From: Daedaleopsis sinensis
Taxonomy: Eukaryota; Basidiomycota; Agaricomycetes; Polyporales; Polyporaceae
Direction of reading: 5' to 3'
DNA: 64,000 bases
Assembly: GCA_033807695.1 (NCBI GenBank)
Contig: CM066301.1
Coordinates: 2,852,001 to 2,916,000, forward strand
Shown here piece after piece: positions 11,871 to 21,123 of the stretch. A program made the position numbers and the translations under genes. The notes beneath the pieces were generated by a model that worked only from the letters and a program-made list of their open reading frames with translations, had not been told where the DNA came from and did no database searches. How positions within the stretch are numbered: the stretch's first letter is position 1; the number at the start of each line of letters is the position of its first letter.

Positions 11871-12647
11871 TTAATCGACATCCATACCCATAGACATACC
11901 CTCCCCTGCGACCAACGCACTTCGCGTCTTGGTCGCAACCTTGATCTTCTCCTTGACCTTCCGTGACTCGGGGGTGATAGGTTGGAGTAGTTTGACCGAC
12001 GTCTTTTCGAGCTTCCGCTTCCTGTGCGCCTTGAGCTTCTCTCTCGCGACGACCATCCTGCGGCGGAGATGAGGTACAGCGAAAGTGAAGATACAACGAT
12101 AAAACGCACCGGTTCTTCCAGAAAGCGTGCTCCCGCTTCTGCCTGATCTCCGCTATCCGCTTCATTGCCTTCACCGTGGTCTGGACCAACTCGCGGTCGT
12201 AGCGGACAGGGACGTTTCGCCTCTTCTCGAACTCGATCGTAGAATCCTGCCCCACCGTTAGAAGAGTACGCACGGCGGGAAATGAGAAGGACATACGATG
12301 GTCATCTCCTTGCCTGCCGCCTTCCGGAACGCCTTCGTCCAGCGCACCTTCCTCGGGTTGCGCTTCATCCTGAAGTGAAAGTGAGTTCCTGCCAGAGAGG
12401 CCATACAGGTAAGACTTTACTTGAAGTTTTTGTTGCATCTGAAGGAGGCGTGGATGAGAACAATCGAACAGGTACAGGTGTAGGAGTACTGACTTTGAGC
12501 TGCAGAACCGGAAGACCTTCGCATCGTTTCGGACGAATGCGCTCCCTTTACCAAGAGTGAGCTTGGGGTTCAACGAGAAAAGCATAGAAGCATACCATGG
12601 CCAGGGTAGACGCTTTTTGAGCAGAAATAGCACTTATCGATACGCAT
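11871..12647 (-). CDS. RLP24: ribosome biogenesis protein RLP24 (L24e family)
   Basis: RLP24 is the 60S assembly factor that holds the place of ribosomal protein L24 until cytoplasmic maturation. The first exons are 12647-12596 ([18 protein letters not shown]), 12545-12494 ([16 protein letters not shown]), an 18-nt exon 12438-12421 (CNKNF) and then [22 protein letters not shown] from 12370. The zinc-ribbon cysteines are CxxC in exon 1 and CxxxC split across exons 2 and 3. Later exons encode [30 protein letters not shown] and the basic tail that separates RLP24 from ribosomal L24 ([14 protein letters not shown] and onwards). The protein ends GMDVD at the TAA at 11871. It is convergent with ATG2, with about 220 bp between the two stops. 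Confidence 0.93.
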
Positions 12648-13582
12648 GGCAGGAGGAGGTTGGCGTAGTACGGGACTTGGAGCTGCTCGGCATGCAGACT
12701 CGTGCCGCACCAGAAATTCTTAGACGCCTATGCTGCCAAGCAGGGACAAACAACTCGGAGCCTCATCATGCGAACGCGCAGACGCCTGTGACTCGAATCC
12801 GAACAACCACTCCCGCGTCGTTCTAACGTCTACGTGTCAAGCTTAAAGAGCTTGCTCCCCCTCCTGTCTACGTCGTGTGCGGTCAGCAGCAACTACCCCC
12901 TCACCAATATCCTCAAGATGTCGGTTACAGCAAGATAACCCCAAGATTGTGCCCGATCACCGCCACCGGTCACTAGTCACGACCGTAAAGCATCCATTAC
13001 AGTGTGAATCACAAGGTCAATGCTCCAAGCTCAAGCTCAAGCTCAAGCCCTCAAGCAACCTCAACTTGTCGACCATTGCGAAGTTCAAGATTGTGTGCAG
13101 TCTGATACGACGCAAACAGAAGATGTCACACCCAGAAGAACTCAGTACAGTCGCGGCAAGCCTTATTAGCGACCTATGTGTGAGCACTGCTATGAGTTTG
13201 TACTATCTGAGTGCATGGACAGCTGCAATGTGAAATTTGAACGTTGAACACTCGCTCGTTATACGCCGCTGTGCGCGACAGTCAGTGTCTAGAAGAGCAT
13301 CAATCCATAACGAAGATCGCCGCCACAACCGGCCTGTCACGGCTGGTGACAGTCAATACAACCAAGAAGCAATTCGATTTCAAAGCGATGCGACGACGAC
13401 AGCAAGATGTTCTACAGTACTCTACAGACAAGATGAGGGGACAGACCCGCGAGATGGCATGCGTATAGCTACATTTTGTTGGACGATTAGATGAGTAATA
13501 TGCATAACTATGTTGCACTGACGGCGGGCTAGCAGCAGGGGTGGATGATGCAAGATGATATACCCAAGAACATGAATCAAGA
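12648..13582. other. intergenic stretch, no gene seen
   Basis: This is the shared 5' side of RLP24 plus the 3' side of the 13583 gene. It contains a short AAGCTC tandem run near 13026-13048 and one TTGAACGTTGAAC motif near 13236. The open frames are short, lack splice-supported partners and have no recognisable protein character. Confidence 0.5.
13026..13048. repeat. short tandem run of AAGCTC
   Basis: About three and a half consecutive copies of the hexamer AAGCTC are visible. It looks like simple-sequence DNA in an intergenic region and has no evident function. Confidence 0.6.
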
Positions 13583-14198
13583 TCAACGTGCGGGCTTCAA
13601 GTCATCTTCAAGCTTCGGCAGCCGTGTTCGAAGAGCGTCGCTTTTTGCGGAGGCGCACGGCCAACGCAAGATCCTGGGTGTCGGGTTCAGTGTGAGGGAG
13701 AGAGGGCCAAACGCGTCCTGACGCACGATGATGAGTGAAGTGAGACTTCGTTTCTTCTTAACAACCGTCCCTTTGTCCTCCTCCGCCACTTCCAAGACGC
13801 GCTCCAAGTTTGCAACTGGGTCGGGGGCAGGCTGATCAGACATCGGCATCGGCGTTCGTTAGAGGTTAAAGCAACCGAGTAGAGAGCGCAGCGCGTACTC
13901 ACAATACGCGTCTGTTCGACCACGCTCGTGTTGGGCTCCTCTGAGTACCGGCGATCGACCGTCCTCTGCGAAACACGCCCCGATGAATTGGTATCCCAAT
14001 GACGCGTCTGATGGTAGAAGGGTGGCTTACCATCAACGAATTTGCGGATGGACCGCGACGTCGATGCTGGGGGTATGGGTGAAATCGAGCGAGAAGGCTT
14101 TCGCGGTACGTGGGGAGGCGGAGCGAGTCCTTCTGCATGGCTTCGGACATGGTGGTGAAGGAGGGGAGGGGGAGTTCTTCGATGATGTTTCGGGGCAT
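13583..14198 (-). CDS. small protein of unknown function
   Basis: The ATG at 14198 opens with MPRNIIEELPLPSFTTMSEA. Two introns make one frame: a donor gtaagc after ANSLM with acceptor ttcgcag, then a donor gtgagt after VEQTRI with acceptor ctgatcag. The product is about 165 residues with TVDRRYSEEPNTSVVEQTRI in the middle, an acidic/basic helix-like stretch (ANLERVLEVAEEDKGTVVKK) and a basic C-terminus ending DDLKPAR. There is no signal peptide, membrane segment or recognised domain. A clear TATATA box lies about 130 bp upstream. The splice model is inferred from consensus sites only, so the junction after ANSLM is less sure than the second one. Confidence 0.5.
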
Positions 14199-14325
14199 GA
14201 TCACAGTAGATTGGTTTGAGATTATAGCATGCGACGGTGAGCAATGTAGAGAACGAATAGAGTCGGGGCGGAGGTGGGCGGAGAGAGAAGAGGGAGATGG
14301 CGGCGAACGGGGAGGGGGATCGCCA

Positions 14326-14333
14326 TTATATAG
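14326..14333 (-). promoter_or_regulatory. TATA box for the 13583-14198 gene
   Basis: CTATATAA is read on the minus strand, about 130 bp before the ATG at 14198, in an otherwise purine-rich GC context. Confidence 0.55.
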
Positions 14334-17300
14334 GCGGGAAATCGTGGGGAAACGGCGACTTCTTGTAAAGGACGGGGCGGGACCAGCTAGGAAAGGGTGC
14401 TGGTTCGCCTGATTCCGAGCCGAGCGCGCTGCCTTGCACAAGCTCCCAGCTCGGGGAACGACTTTGCTTCCAGTCCACGACTGATGCGCCCAGTCACGTC
14501 GACTCTCTTCAAGCACCCTCGCACAACACCTCGCGCAACACTTATCTGCAGAAAAATCGTTTCAAGGACCACGAGCAAGGTCGAATTCCCATGGTTCAGT
14601 AGAGAAGGAGGCTTAGTGTTGTAACCCCCGTCAAGGTGAGTTTCAACCTCCTCGCCCCCTTCATCTCTCCTGTGGCTCGAGTTCGAAGTCATAACTCCAT
14701 CCCTGCCCACTCGCAATAAACCGATGGCCTCTACCAGCATGCGTTGTCCGAGTCTCTCGCACCCACACGCTCCTGCCCATTCGGGTATCGGGAGGTCGAA
14801 GGTGAGTGCATCATTGCGAACATGGTGATGGTTCTGATCATTGTACAAGATACAACTGGGTGTTCATACAGGTGTATAGTAGCACCAACGAACGCGGAAG
14901 AGAGTACTAGTGCCTCTATTCCACGGTCGCAGGTTCTACAACACATCCTCGTCCCTCCATGGCAGCCGTGACATGTCACGTCATGTCACAGCCCCGCGAA
15001 AGTGTGACCCTGAACGAGGTGGGTCCACAGGCACTTCTTCATGTCTAGATATATACCCTCATAAATGCCTGAAATACAATGCAGATACCGCGAGAATACG
15101 AGGGGCTGCAATGCCTGTATCAACCTGTTACACCGCACCACACAGTGGGTGTTCAATGGGGTTCCCTCATCTATTCCAAGGAAATTCAGCAGCCCGACGG
15201 TCAACACGGCGTAACGCGTGTACCACACTGCAAACGCTCTGGTGGGAGAAGACGCAGAAATGCAGCGCACCTATTTTTGCTCGGTCTCCCGAGCATTCTC
15301 CCTGTCTGGGCGAACCATAACCAGGGGGTGCGGTTCGTGCAACGACGATCCTCGCGAGGGGGCCGAGCAACCACAATTCTGTCTCGGACAGGAGAGCCCG
15401 AGAAGGCGGCGCCAGGGTTATTGAAGAACGCGAGCAGATAGACGACTGGATGAGACAAGAGAGAGCGAATATGCCGCACCGTTTCTGAAAACCAGCAAGT
15501 GCATCAAGAAGCCTTTCGAGAAGGCGAATGCCGACGAGAGTCAAGTAGCAGAAGACCCGCACCCTGGCGCAGGAGATCACTACGCCCCATGGAACATCGA
15601 CGTTGACGTTGAAATCCTAGTGGGGTCGCCATTCGTGAGTTGTTGAGAAAGTGGATACGCACGGTGAACGTCAAAGTGTATTGGTCCATTGGTTGGCTGA
15701 CCGTATTTCAGTTGACAGGCTTGCGGGAGACCAGGGCTGAACGTTGAACGTTGAACGGGACAGTCCGAGAGCCGGGGTGCGAGTCGACGAGGGGGAACGT
15801 TGTAACTTCAAACTTAAGCTGGAGGTGGTTGACGTCGACGACGCTGGAGGCAAGGGGATCAGAGGTAGTCGCGCGTCGCCTGGCCGCATGAGGCAACCTC
15901 CTCCCGCCCTCGGACAGGAACCGGGTGGCGCGCTCCGTCTCGATCAGAACAACCGATATTCCGGACTCTCTTGCCCGCCGCAACGCATCATACGCGCTCC
16001 GCACCATATCCTCTCACTTTCTATCATCCTCGAGCTTGCTCAGACCACTTCATCCGTTCAACAAGGCCGCAGAGAACTTCGATTATACAACAGTATCATT
16101 ATTTCTATCCAAAAATCGATTGAAGACAATACAACACCAAAATCGTCAAGCCCCTCTTTGGATCCAGAGGGAGAGTTTCAAGCTCAGCAGTGTCACAACC
16201 GTGATGGTTGACGTTGAACGTTGAAGACGTTAAAAAAGACCTTGAGGCCGCCCGTCAATGAGGTCAAAGGCGGGCGGTGAAAACCTGTCTACTTGGAATT
16301 GACTTGGAAGGGCACTGTGGTCTCACGCGAGATGGTGATATCACCGTCTCTTAATCACCCTAGAGCCGGGCGGTGATGTGTAGACTTGAGGCCTTGAGCT
16401 TGAGGTGTCGACCTGGTGAGTACTTAGAGTAAAAGATCTATCCAACCGACATCGAATTCCTCGCTAGTGGTATATGGCGGGGCGTGTCATTTACGACGGC
16501 CAGTCGACCCACTATAAGTACGCAAGCTTGATTCGGAGATGATTACATCTCAGTTGCTATAAGGACTCAGGCCTGAGGCCTGAGGACTTGCAATCGTGTG
16601 TGACCAGCTGATCCCTTGATGGAAGAGAATATCGTAACCACAGTCATCTTCGGGAGATAGCTGCGATGATATGTTGTTTTCAGACAAACAGCTCCTTGAG
16701 CTTTTTGGCTCTATCAGATACAATCTCGCGATGGCGTCGCCCCGGTCTGCCCGCAGAGGTCGCACCTCAACCTTCTTATGTGTATGTATATGTCAACATT
16801 CCATGGCGGCCACAGCTAACCACCCCTATACCTATGTATGGATACACACATAGACCAACCTACCGAGGGTTAGGATTTCTCCGAACCTACACCTAGATGT
16901 GAAGCGGTGCCTTCATCATGATCGATGCATCATCTACCATCGTCTACCACTCCCTCGCATCACCACCACCGTCAACCGGCCACGATGCTCAGCCTCCAAG
17001 TTCAAGTGCCCGAATGGTGGTCCAACATCATCAGCCTACAGTCATACAGCCAGCTCTCATGGTTCGGCATGCATCTCCTTCCAGCTCCTTCCCTGCCACT
17101 TCAGACCCTGGCCCATGCCGTGGACGGACGCTCCTGGGAGAGTATCTTCTAAGTACCACCGATCCGAATCGCCACCAACGCGCACCGCGGCCCTGCACGT
17201 ATCGCTCACACTCTCGAGACCGGCCGTCGTCGGCTAAATTTTCGACAGCAGCCCCTCCCCAAGACACACATTGCTAGTGGCGCGTGCCCGGCCGCAGGCC

Positions 17301-18234
17301 CTGCCATTCATAAGCCCAAGTTCTCCCCTACAGCACTACGATATACGCCTTCTTCTCGAATGGCATCACCCCCTCCTCGGCGTACGTTCCCACGTCCAGC
17401 CTTTCTTGCCCTCCTCCCTCGGCCTGCGAAAACATGACCGTGGTCGTGACACTCGGAGTACAGGGTGCTCGTCGGGCACGTCGAAAGCACGCGCGGGCCG
17501 TTCTAAGACGGCTTGCGCGTCGGACCTTTACGGGCTCGGCGGGTAGAGCATTTACCGCGACCCGTCAGCACGCTCGGAGTTTCATGGTGTACCACTGCAT
17601 ATGCATGCATGCCCAAGCTCGACACCTCCGAGAAGCACCAACTACCTCGACTTCTATCGGCCTGGTGGCGCGTGGTCTACTGAGCCGCGAGCTCCGGCGT
17701 AGGTGTCTGCGTGCAGTGCGGGCTTGACTCGGAGGACACGCTCTCCGACGTATTTGCGCAATCGCCGCTGGACGGTTTGCCAAGCACGATAGCATTAGGT
17801 GTGTCGACCTTCCACTCGGACGCGGACTCGGGTACGGCTAAGCGCGGCTCTAGCCAGTGGCCCCGGTCCGGAACTTTGTACTGTGTATGGAACTGTATGC
17901 ACTATGGACTTTCTGGTCACCGGAACTCGCTTCACGCGGTACATACCATCTATTACAAGTGCACTCTAGGTCTATTAGCGTTGTTCTGATTCAAGCTACC
18001 TTGGCCCAGGCACTCAGCCTCAAGTTAGCTTCTAACCCCGGTGATGCTTTCATTCGCTCGGAGCATTGCGACCGTACCGCTGCCATGCGTGCCCTAAGTC
18101 TGAGTCTCGCTGACCACCTGCTAGAGAGACCAATGCTTTCTGGGTTTTTTTATGTTGTCCTTACTGACACAGGAAGACAAAACAAGGGTATCTACCCCCG
18201 AGACTGACCGGCCCACCGATACTGACGATGCAAT
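14334..18234. other. gene-poor region of about 3.9 kb
   Basis: No open frame here looks like a conserved protein or joins to neighbours by good splice sites. It contains several copies of a GTTGAACGTTGAA-type motif (near 15598, 15740 and 16208), the small palindromic run CTCAGGCCTGAGGCCTGAGG near 16566, and two related GGGCGGTGA segments near 16271 and 16370. These look like decayed repeats. It borders the 3' end of the ornithine monooxygenase gene. Non-coding RNAs cannot be excluded. Confidence 0.5.
15738..15760. repeat. tandem GTTGAAC repeat
   Basis: Overlapping copies of TGAACGTTGAACGTTGAACG occur here. Related copies lie near 13236, 15598 and 16208. The motif is partly self-complementary (AACGTT). 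The function is unknown. Confidence 0.45.
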
Positions 18235-20162
18235 CTACGCATCCCAGAGCTCGTCGACCACCAGCCCCGCGCGGGCGCCGATGATGCTCAGCAGCGACTC
18301 GCTGAGCCCGTGCGTGGCCTGCGTGCAGCCCTGGAGGTACACGCGCGGCTCCTGCGCCTCTGGCTGCGCGCTGCTCGGGTCCCGCTCGGGCAGGAGCCGG
18401 TACGTGCGCGAGATGCGCACCCGCGAGTCGCCGCCCAACGGGGAGTGGTGCGAGTGCGGCGTGTTTGGCGTCGGGGGCGTCGAGAACCCGTCCGTCGACG
18501 TCGCCGACGAGCCGGACGTGCGCGGCTCGACGTCCACGAGGTCCGCGAAGAGCGGGAGCACCCCCGACGCGGGCGCCTCGGACTCGGGGACGAGTTGGAT
18601 CGCGGGGGATTTGATGCCGAGCGACGGGGCGAGGTTCGAGGACGCGAGGAGGCGCATCCACGAGTCGCGGTCGTAGCCGGTGCCGCAGAAGACGGCGTCG
18701 TACGTCTTCTGCGAGACCGCGCGGGTGAGCACGCCGTGCAGGGTGAGGCGGATGGAGTCGGAGGCTTCTGCCGAGGAGGCGGTGGGGACGACGTCGGCCG
18801 AGTAGATGGACGTGTGCGGGAGGAGGGTGATTCGCGTGCGGGCGGCCTCTTCCTCGCGGCCCGTGCGTGCCTTGATTCCGTCCATGAGCTTTTGGTGATA
18901 CATGACCTCGTAGAACTGCAGATCACGACTGTAAGCATCTGTTAAAGAATGGCTATCATTTGTGAAAGGGCTCACCGAGTCGATCGTGTTCACGTTGACG
19001 ACGCTGTAGTTGGTCGGACCGTATTCTTGGAGCACGTTTTGACGATCACGCTGGGTAGGAAGCGAGAACATGAAGTCGGTAGCTGGTGGCCGCATTAGCC
19101 GGGGAGCGTCGCAGAGCGAAACTAGGACTTACAGGCCGGGTCAAAGATCTCGTTCGAAAACGGAGAATCATCGCTGGGCTTGAGTGAGCCCTTGCGGAAA
19201 ATCATATCGAGTTCATGCTTCCTTCCGCCGGATACCGGCAGTGCGTTGAGGCGGCCGTAGAGATCGAGGAGGACTTCGGTCGCAGATTGGCCAGCACCGA
19301 TGACTGCGATACGCAGCGGCTTTGAGGACTGGGGGAGAGACGAAAAGAAGGCATTGGCGGATGAGATGTATGAGGAGCTATGGAAAATGCGGGGGTGGGG
19401 CCAGTGCTCGGTGAGCGCAGGGGGAAGCTTGGGCGTTCCGCCAGGAGAGATGATAAGGTTTCCTGGACGGGAAGTTTAACTTTAAGACATCAGTGAATGA
19501 TTATTCAAACGCACTGGTTCTCCTGCAGAACTCGTCGCCGGAGGCGGTATTACGACTGCGGATCTCGACGGTGCCGTCATCGCACCGGGAGATGGCTACA
19601 ACCTCCTCCCCATACTGAACTTGGATACCGTGCTGCTGAACGTAGTCTGCCGCCCATGAGAGATAGTCGGCGTACTCTCTACGCGTAGGTGTGGAGCTTC
19701 CGCGGTTGATGAAGTTGAGGAGCCTGCCTTGGGAATGCAGGTAGGCGAGAAAGGTTATGGGAGACTGCGGGGAGCGAAGGGTGGCCAAGTCTTTGAGGAA
19801 GCTGGACGTAGAGATTAGCCACCTTGTTCCAATCCGGGAAAGTGATTAGATTCGCACCTGATCTGCATGCGAGAATTAGGGAGAAGCATGCCGGGGTGCC
19901 ATCGGAACTCGGGCTGCTTCTCGATGAAGAGGACCTGCTGCAGAGGGCGACGACTCTGGTGACCGGAGCAGGGTGTCGATAACGAGAGAATAGCGCGTGA
20001 GGAAGCGCTGTGGACACGGAGAGTTTTGGCTTTCACCTTTGAGTCTGTGGAGTCGGAAGCGGCCCATTTGTCGAGAATGGCACCAGCTACGGCGACGTTG
20101 GCGGGACCGAAGCCCAAGCCTATCAGGTCGTAAAGTTGGGCGGAGGCTATAGGAGAGGGCAT
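18235..20162 (-). CDS. L-ornithine N5-monooxygenase (siderophore biosynthesis)
   Basis: This FAD- and NADPH-dependent enzyme hydroxylates the side-chain nitrogen of L-ornithine, the first committed step of hydroxamate siderophores (SidA, Sid1 and Omo1 family). The start at 20162 gives YDLIGLGFGPAN, the FAD-binding Gly motif with the Asn typical of N-hydroxylases. Next come FIEKQPEFRWHPGMLLP, TFLAYLHSQGRLLNFINRG with RREYADYLSWAA, and the NADPH site AVIGAGQSATEVLLDLY. Later FSNEIFDP, NYSVVN and the C-terminal FCGTGYD follow, with VYLQGCTQATHGLSESLLS near the end. Several short introns interrupt the frame; one joins TDSK to VLFIEKQ. The length, about 540 residues, is normal. The gene is divergent from the siderophore peptide synthetase across a 961-bp shared promoter with iron-type GATA sites. 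Confidence 0.93.
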
Positions 20163-20588
20163 GGGGGAAGACCGGCGATGGTGGGGCGAGAATAGCTGGA
20201 GAGGTCAGGGAAGGGGACGGCCGGTGTAAGTGGGTTCTCTGTCAGCGTGGCTCGCACCGCACGCTTTAAAGGAGCGGGCGGAAATCATGCCAGATTTGCG
20301 CACGGTGTTTCCACGGGTAGTATAGTGATTTTGGTCTCATCCCGATGCCATGTCGCGCAGAACCGTTCCAGGGCCGAGTGGGGTCGGCAGGCCCTGGCCC
20401 CTGGATGTACGGGGGTGGAAGCCGTTGTCGGGCGGAGAAACCGAGAGACTAGTGCGAGGTCGGGGCTGTCCAGAGTGAGAGGGCATGGAGACGGTAGCTG
20501 CAGCCTGCGAGAAGTGGTCGCCGATAGTCCGCACAGTCCACAGACAAGGACGGGTCCGCTGCACGACGCGCGGGGGACGGTGATCGCT

Positions 20589-20597
20589 ATCTGATAA
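20589..20597 (+). promoter_or_regulatory. iron-responsive GATA-factor site ATCTGATAA
   Basis: This is an exact match to ATCWGATAA, the binding consensus of fungal iron-repressing GATA factors (Urbs1, SreA, Fep1 and Cir1 family). It lies 427 bp before the monooxygenase ATG and 527 bp before the synthetase ATG. Confidence 0.65.
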
Positions 20598-20647
20598 GAT
20601 CATTCTCTATGACACCTTTAATCACCCGCCACCAGCTCGACCGAGAC

Positions 20648-20656
20648 TATCAGATT
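20648..20656 (-). promoter_or_regulatory. second GATA-type site ATCTGATAG
   Basis: On the minus strand this 9-mer differs from ATCWGATAA only at the last base. It lies 50 bp from the first site and in the opposite direction. Paired GATA sites are common in iron-regulated fungal promoters. Confidence 0.5.
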
Positions 20657-21123
20657 AGATGATCACTCGCTTAGCCTCCCGGTCCCGCTCGACCCTGGCT
20701 CGACCCAATCCTCTGTGTCCTCCTTCCTCCTCTCCGCATGGCCTCGTCCCATTTCTCCGCCCTCAATCCGTTCTGTGTCAGCTTTTCGTCATACATTCAA
20801 ATTTTGCGCTCTCTTGGCACTCACCCGGACCCCTTGACGGTCACCATGCATGATGCAACACTTTTCCGGAATACATCCTGCATATCCGTCGCGAGGCCGG
20901 CCGCCCATACGCAGCCCAGCATCCCGGTCCTCAATCACATATGATTCTGCACACTCGTCCAAAGCTATCTGCCCCACTTGACCACAGCTATCGCCGACCA
21001 CTCTCTTTCGCGGACTCCGTCTCCCCGTCAAGGTAGCGTATTATTAACTGCTTCACATCTGGTCACACGTCCGTCGGTCCGAGCTCTCATCCCGCTCCGC
21101 CCGTCCTCCAGTTCCACCCTGCG

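Larger units (their letters stand above)
20163..21123. promoter_or_regulatory. shared divergent promoter of the siderophore genes
   Basis: This 961-bp interval separates two start codons pointing away from each other. It holds no convincing open frame and contains two GATA-type sites matching the iron-repressor consensus at 20589 and 20648. The arrangement suggests that both genes are switched together, with repression when iron is plentiful. That is an inference from the motifs. Confidence 0.6.

Noticed and set aside
15280..15420. apparent inverted sequence around CTGTCTGGG and CTGTCTCGGACAGGAGAGCC
   Set aside because: The match is short and imperfect with no target duplication, so it does not support a mobile element.
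15744..16224. overlapping open frames of about 100-155 codons in the gene-poor region
   Set aside because: They overlap repeat motifs, have mixed composition, no conserved pattern and no intron support.
16899..17277. three overlapping plus-strand frames of 75-119 codons
   Set aside because: Ser/Pro/His/Arg composition typical of random GC-rich DNA. No promoter or splice signals were convincing.
18288..18945. long Arg-rich frames in the two other phases over the ornithine monooxygenase C-terminus
   Set aside because: Very GC-rich coding DNA opens all frames; only the monooxygenase frame has family motifs.
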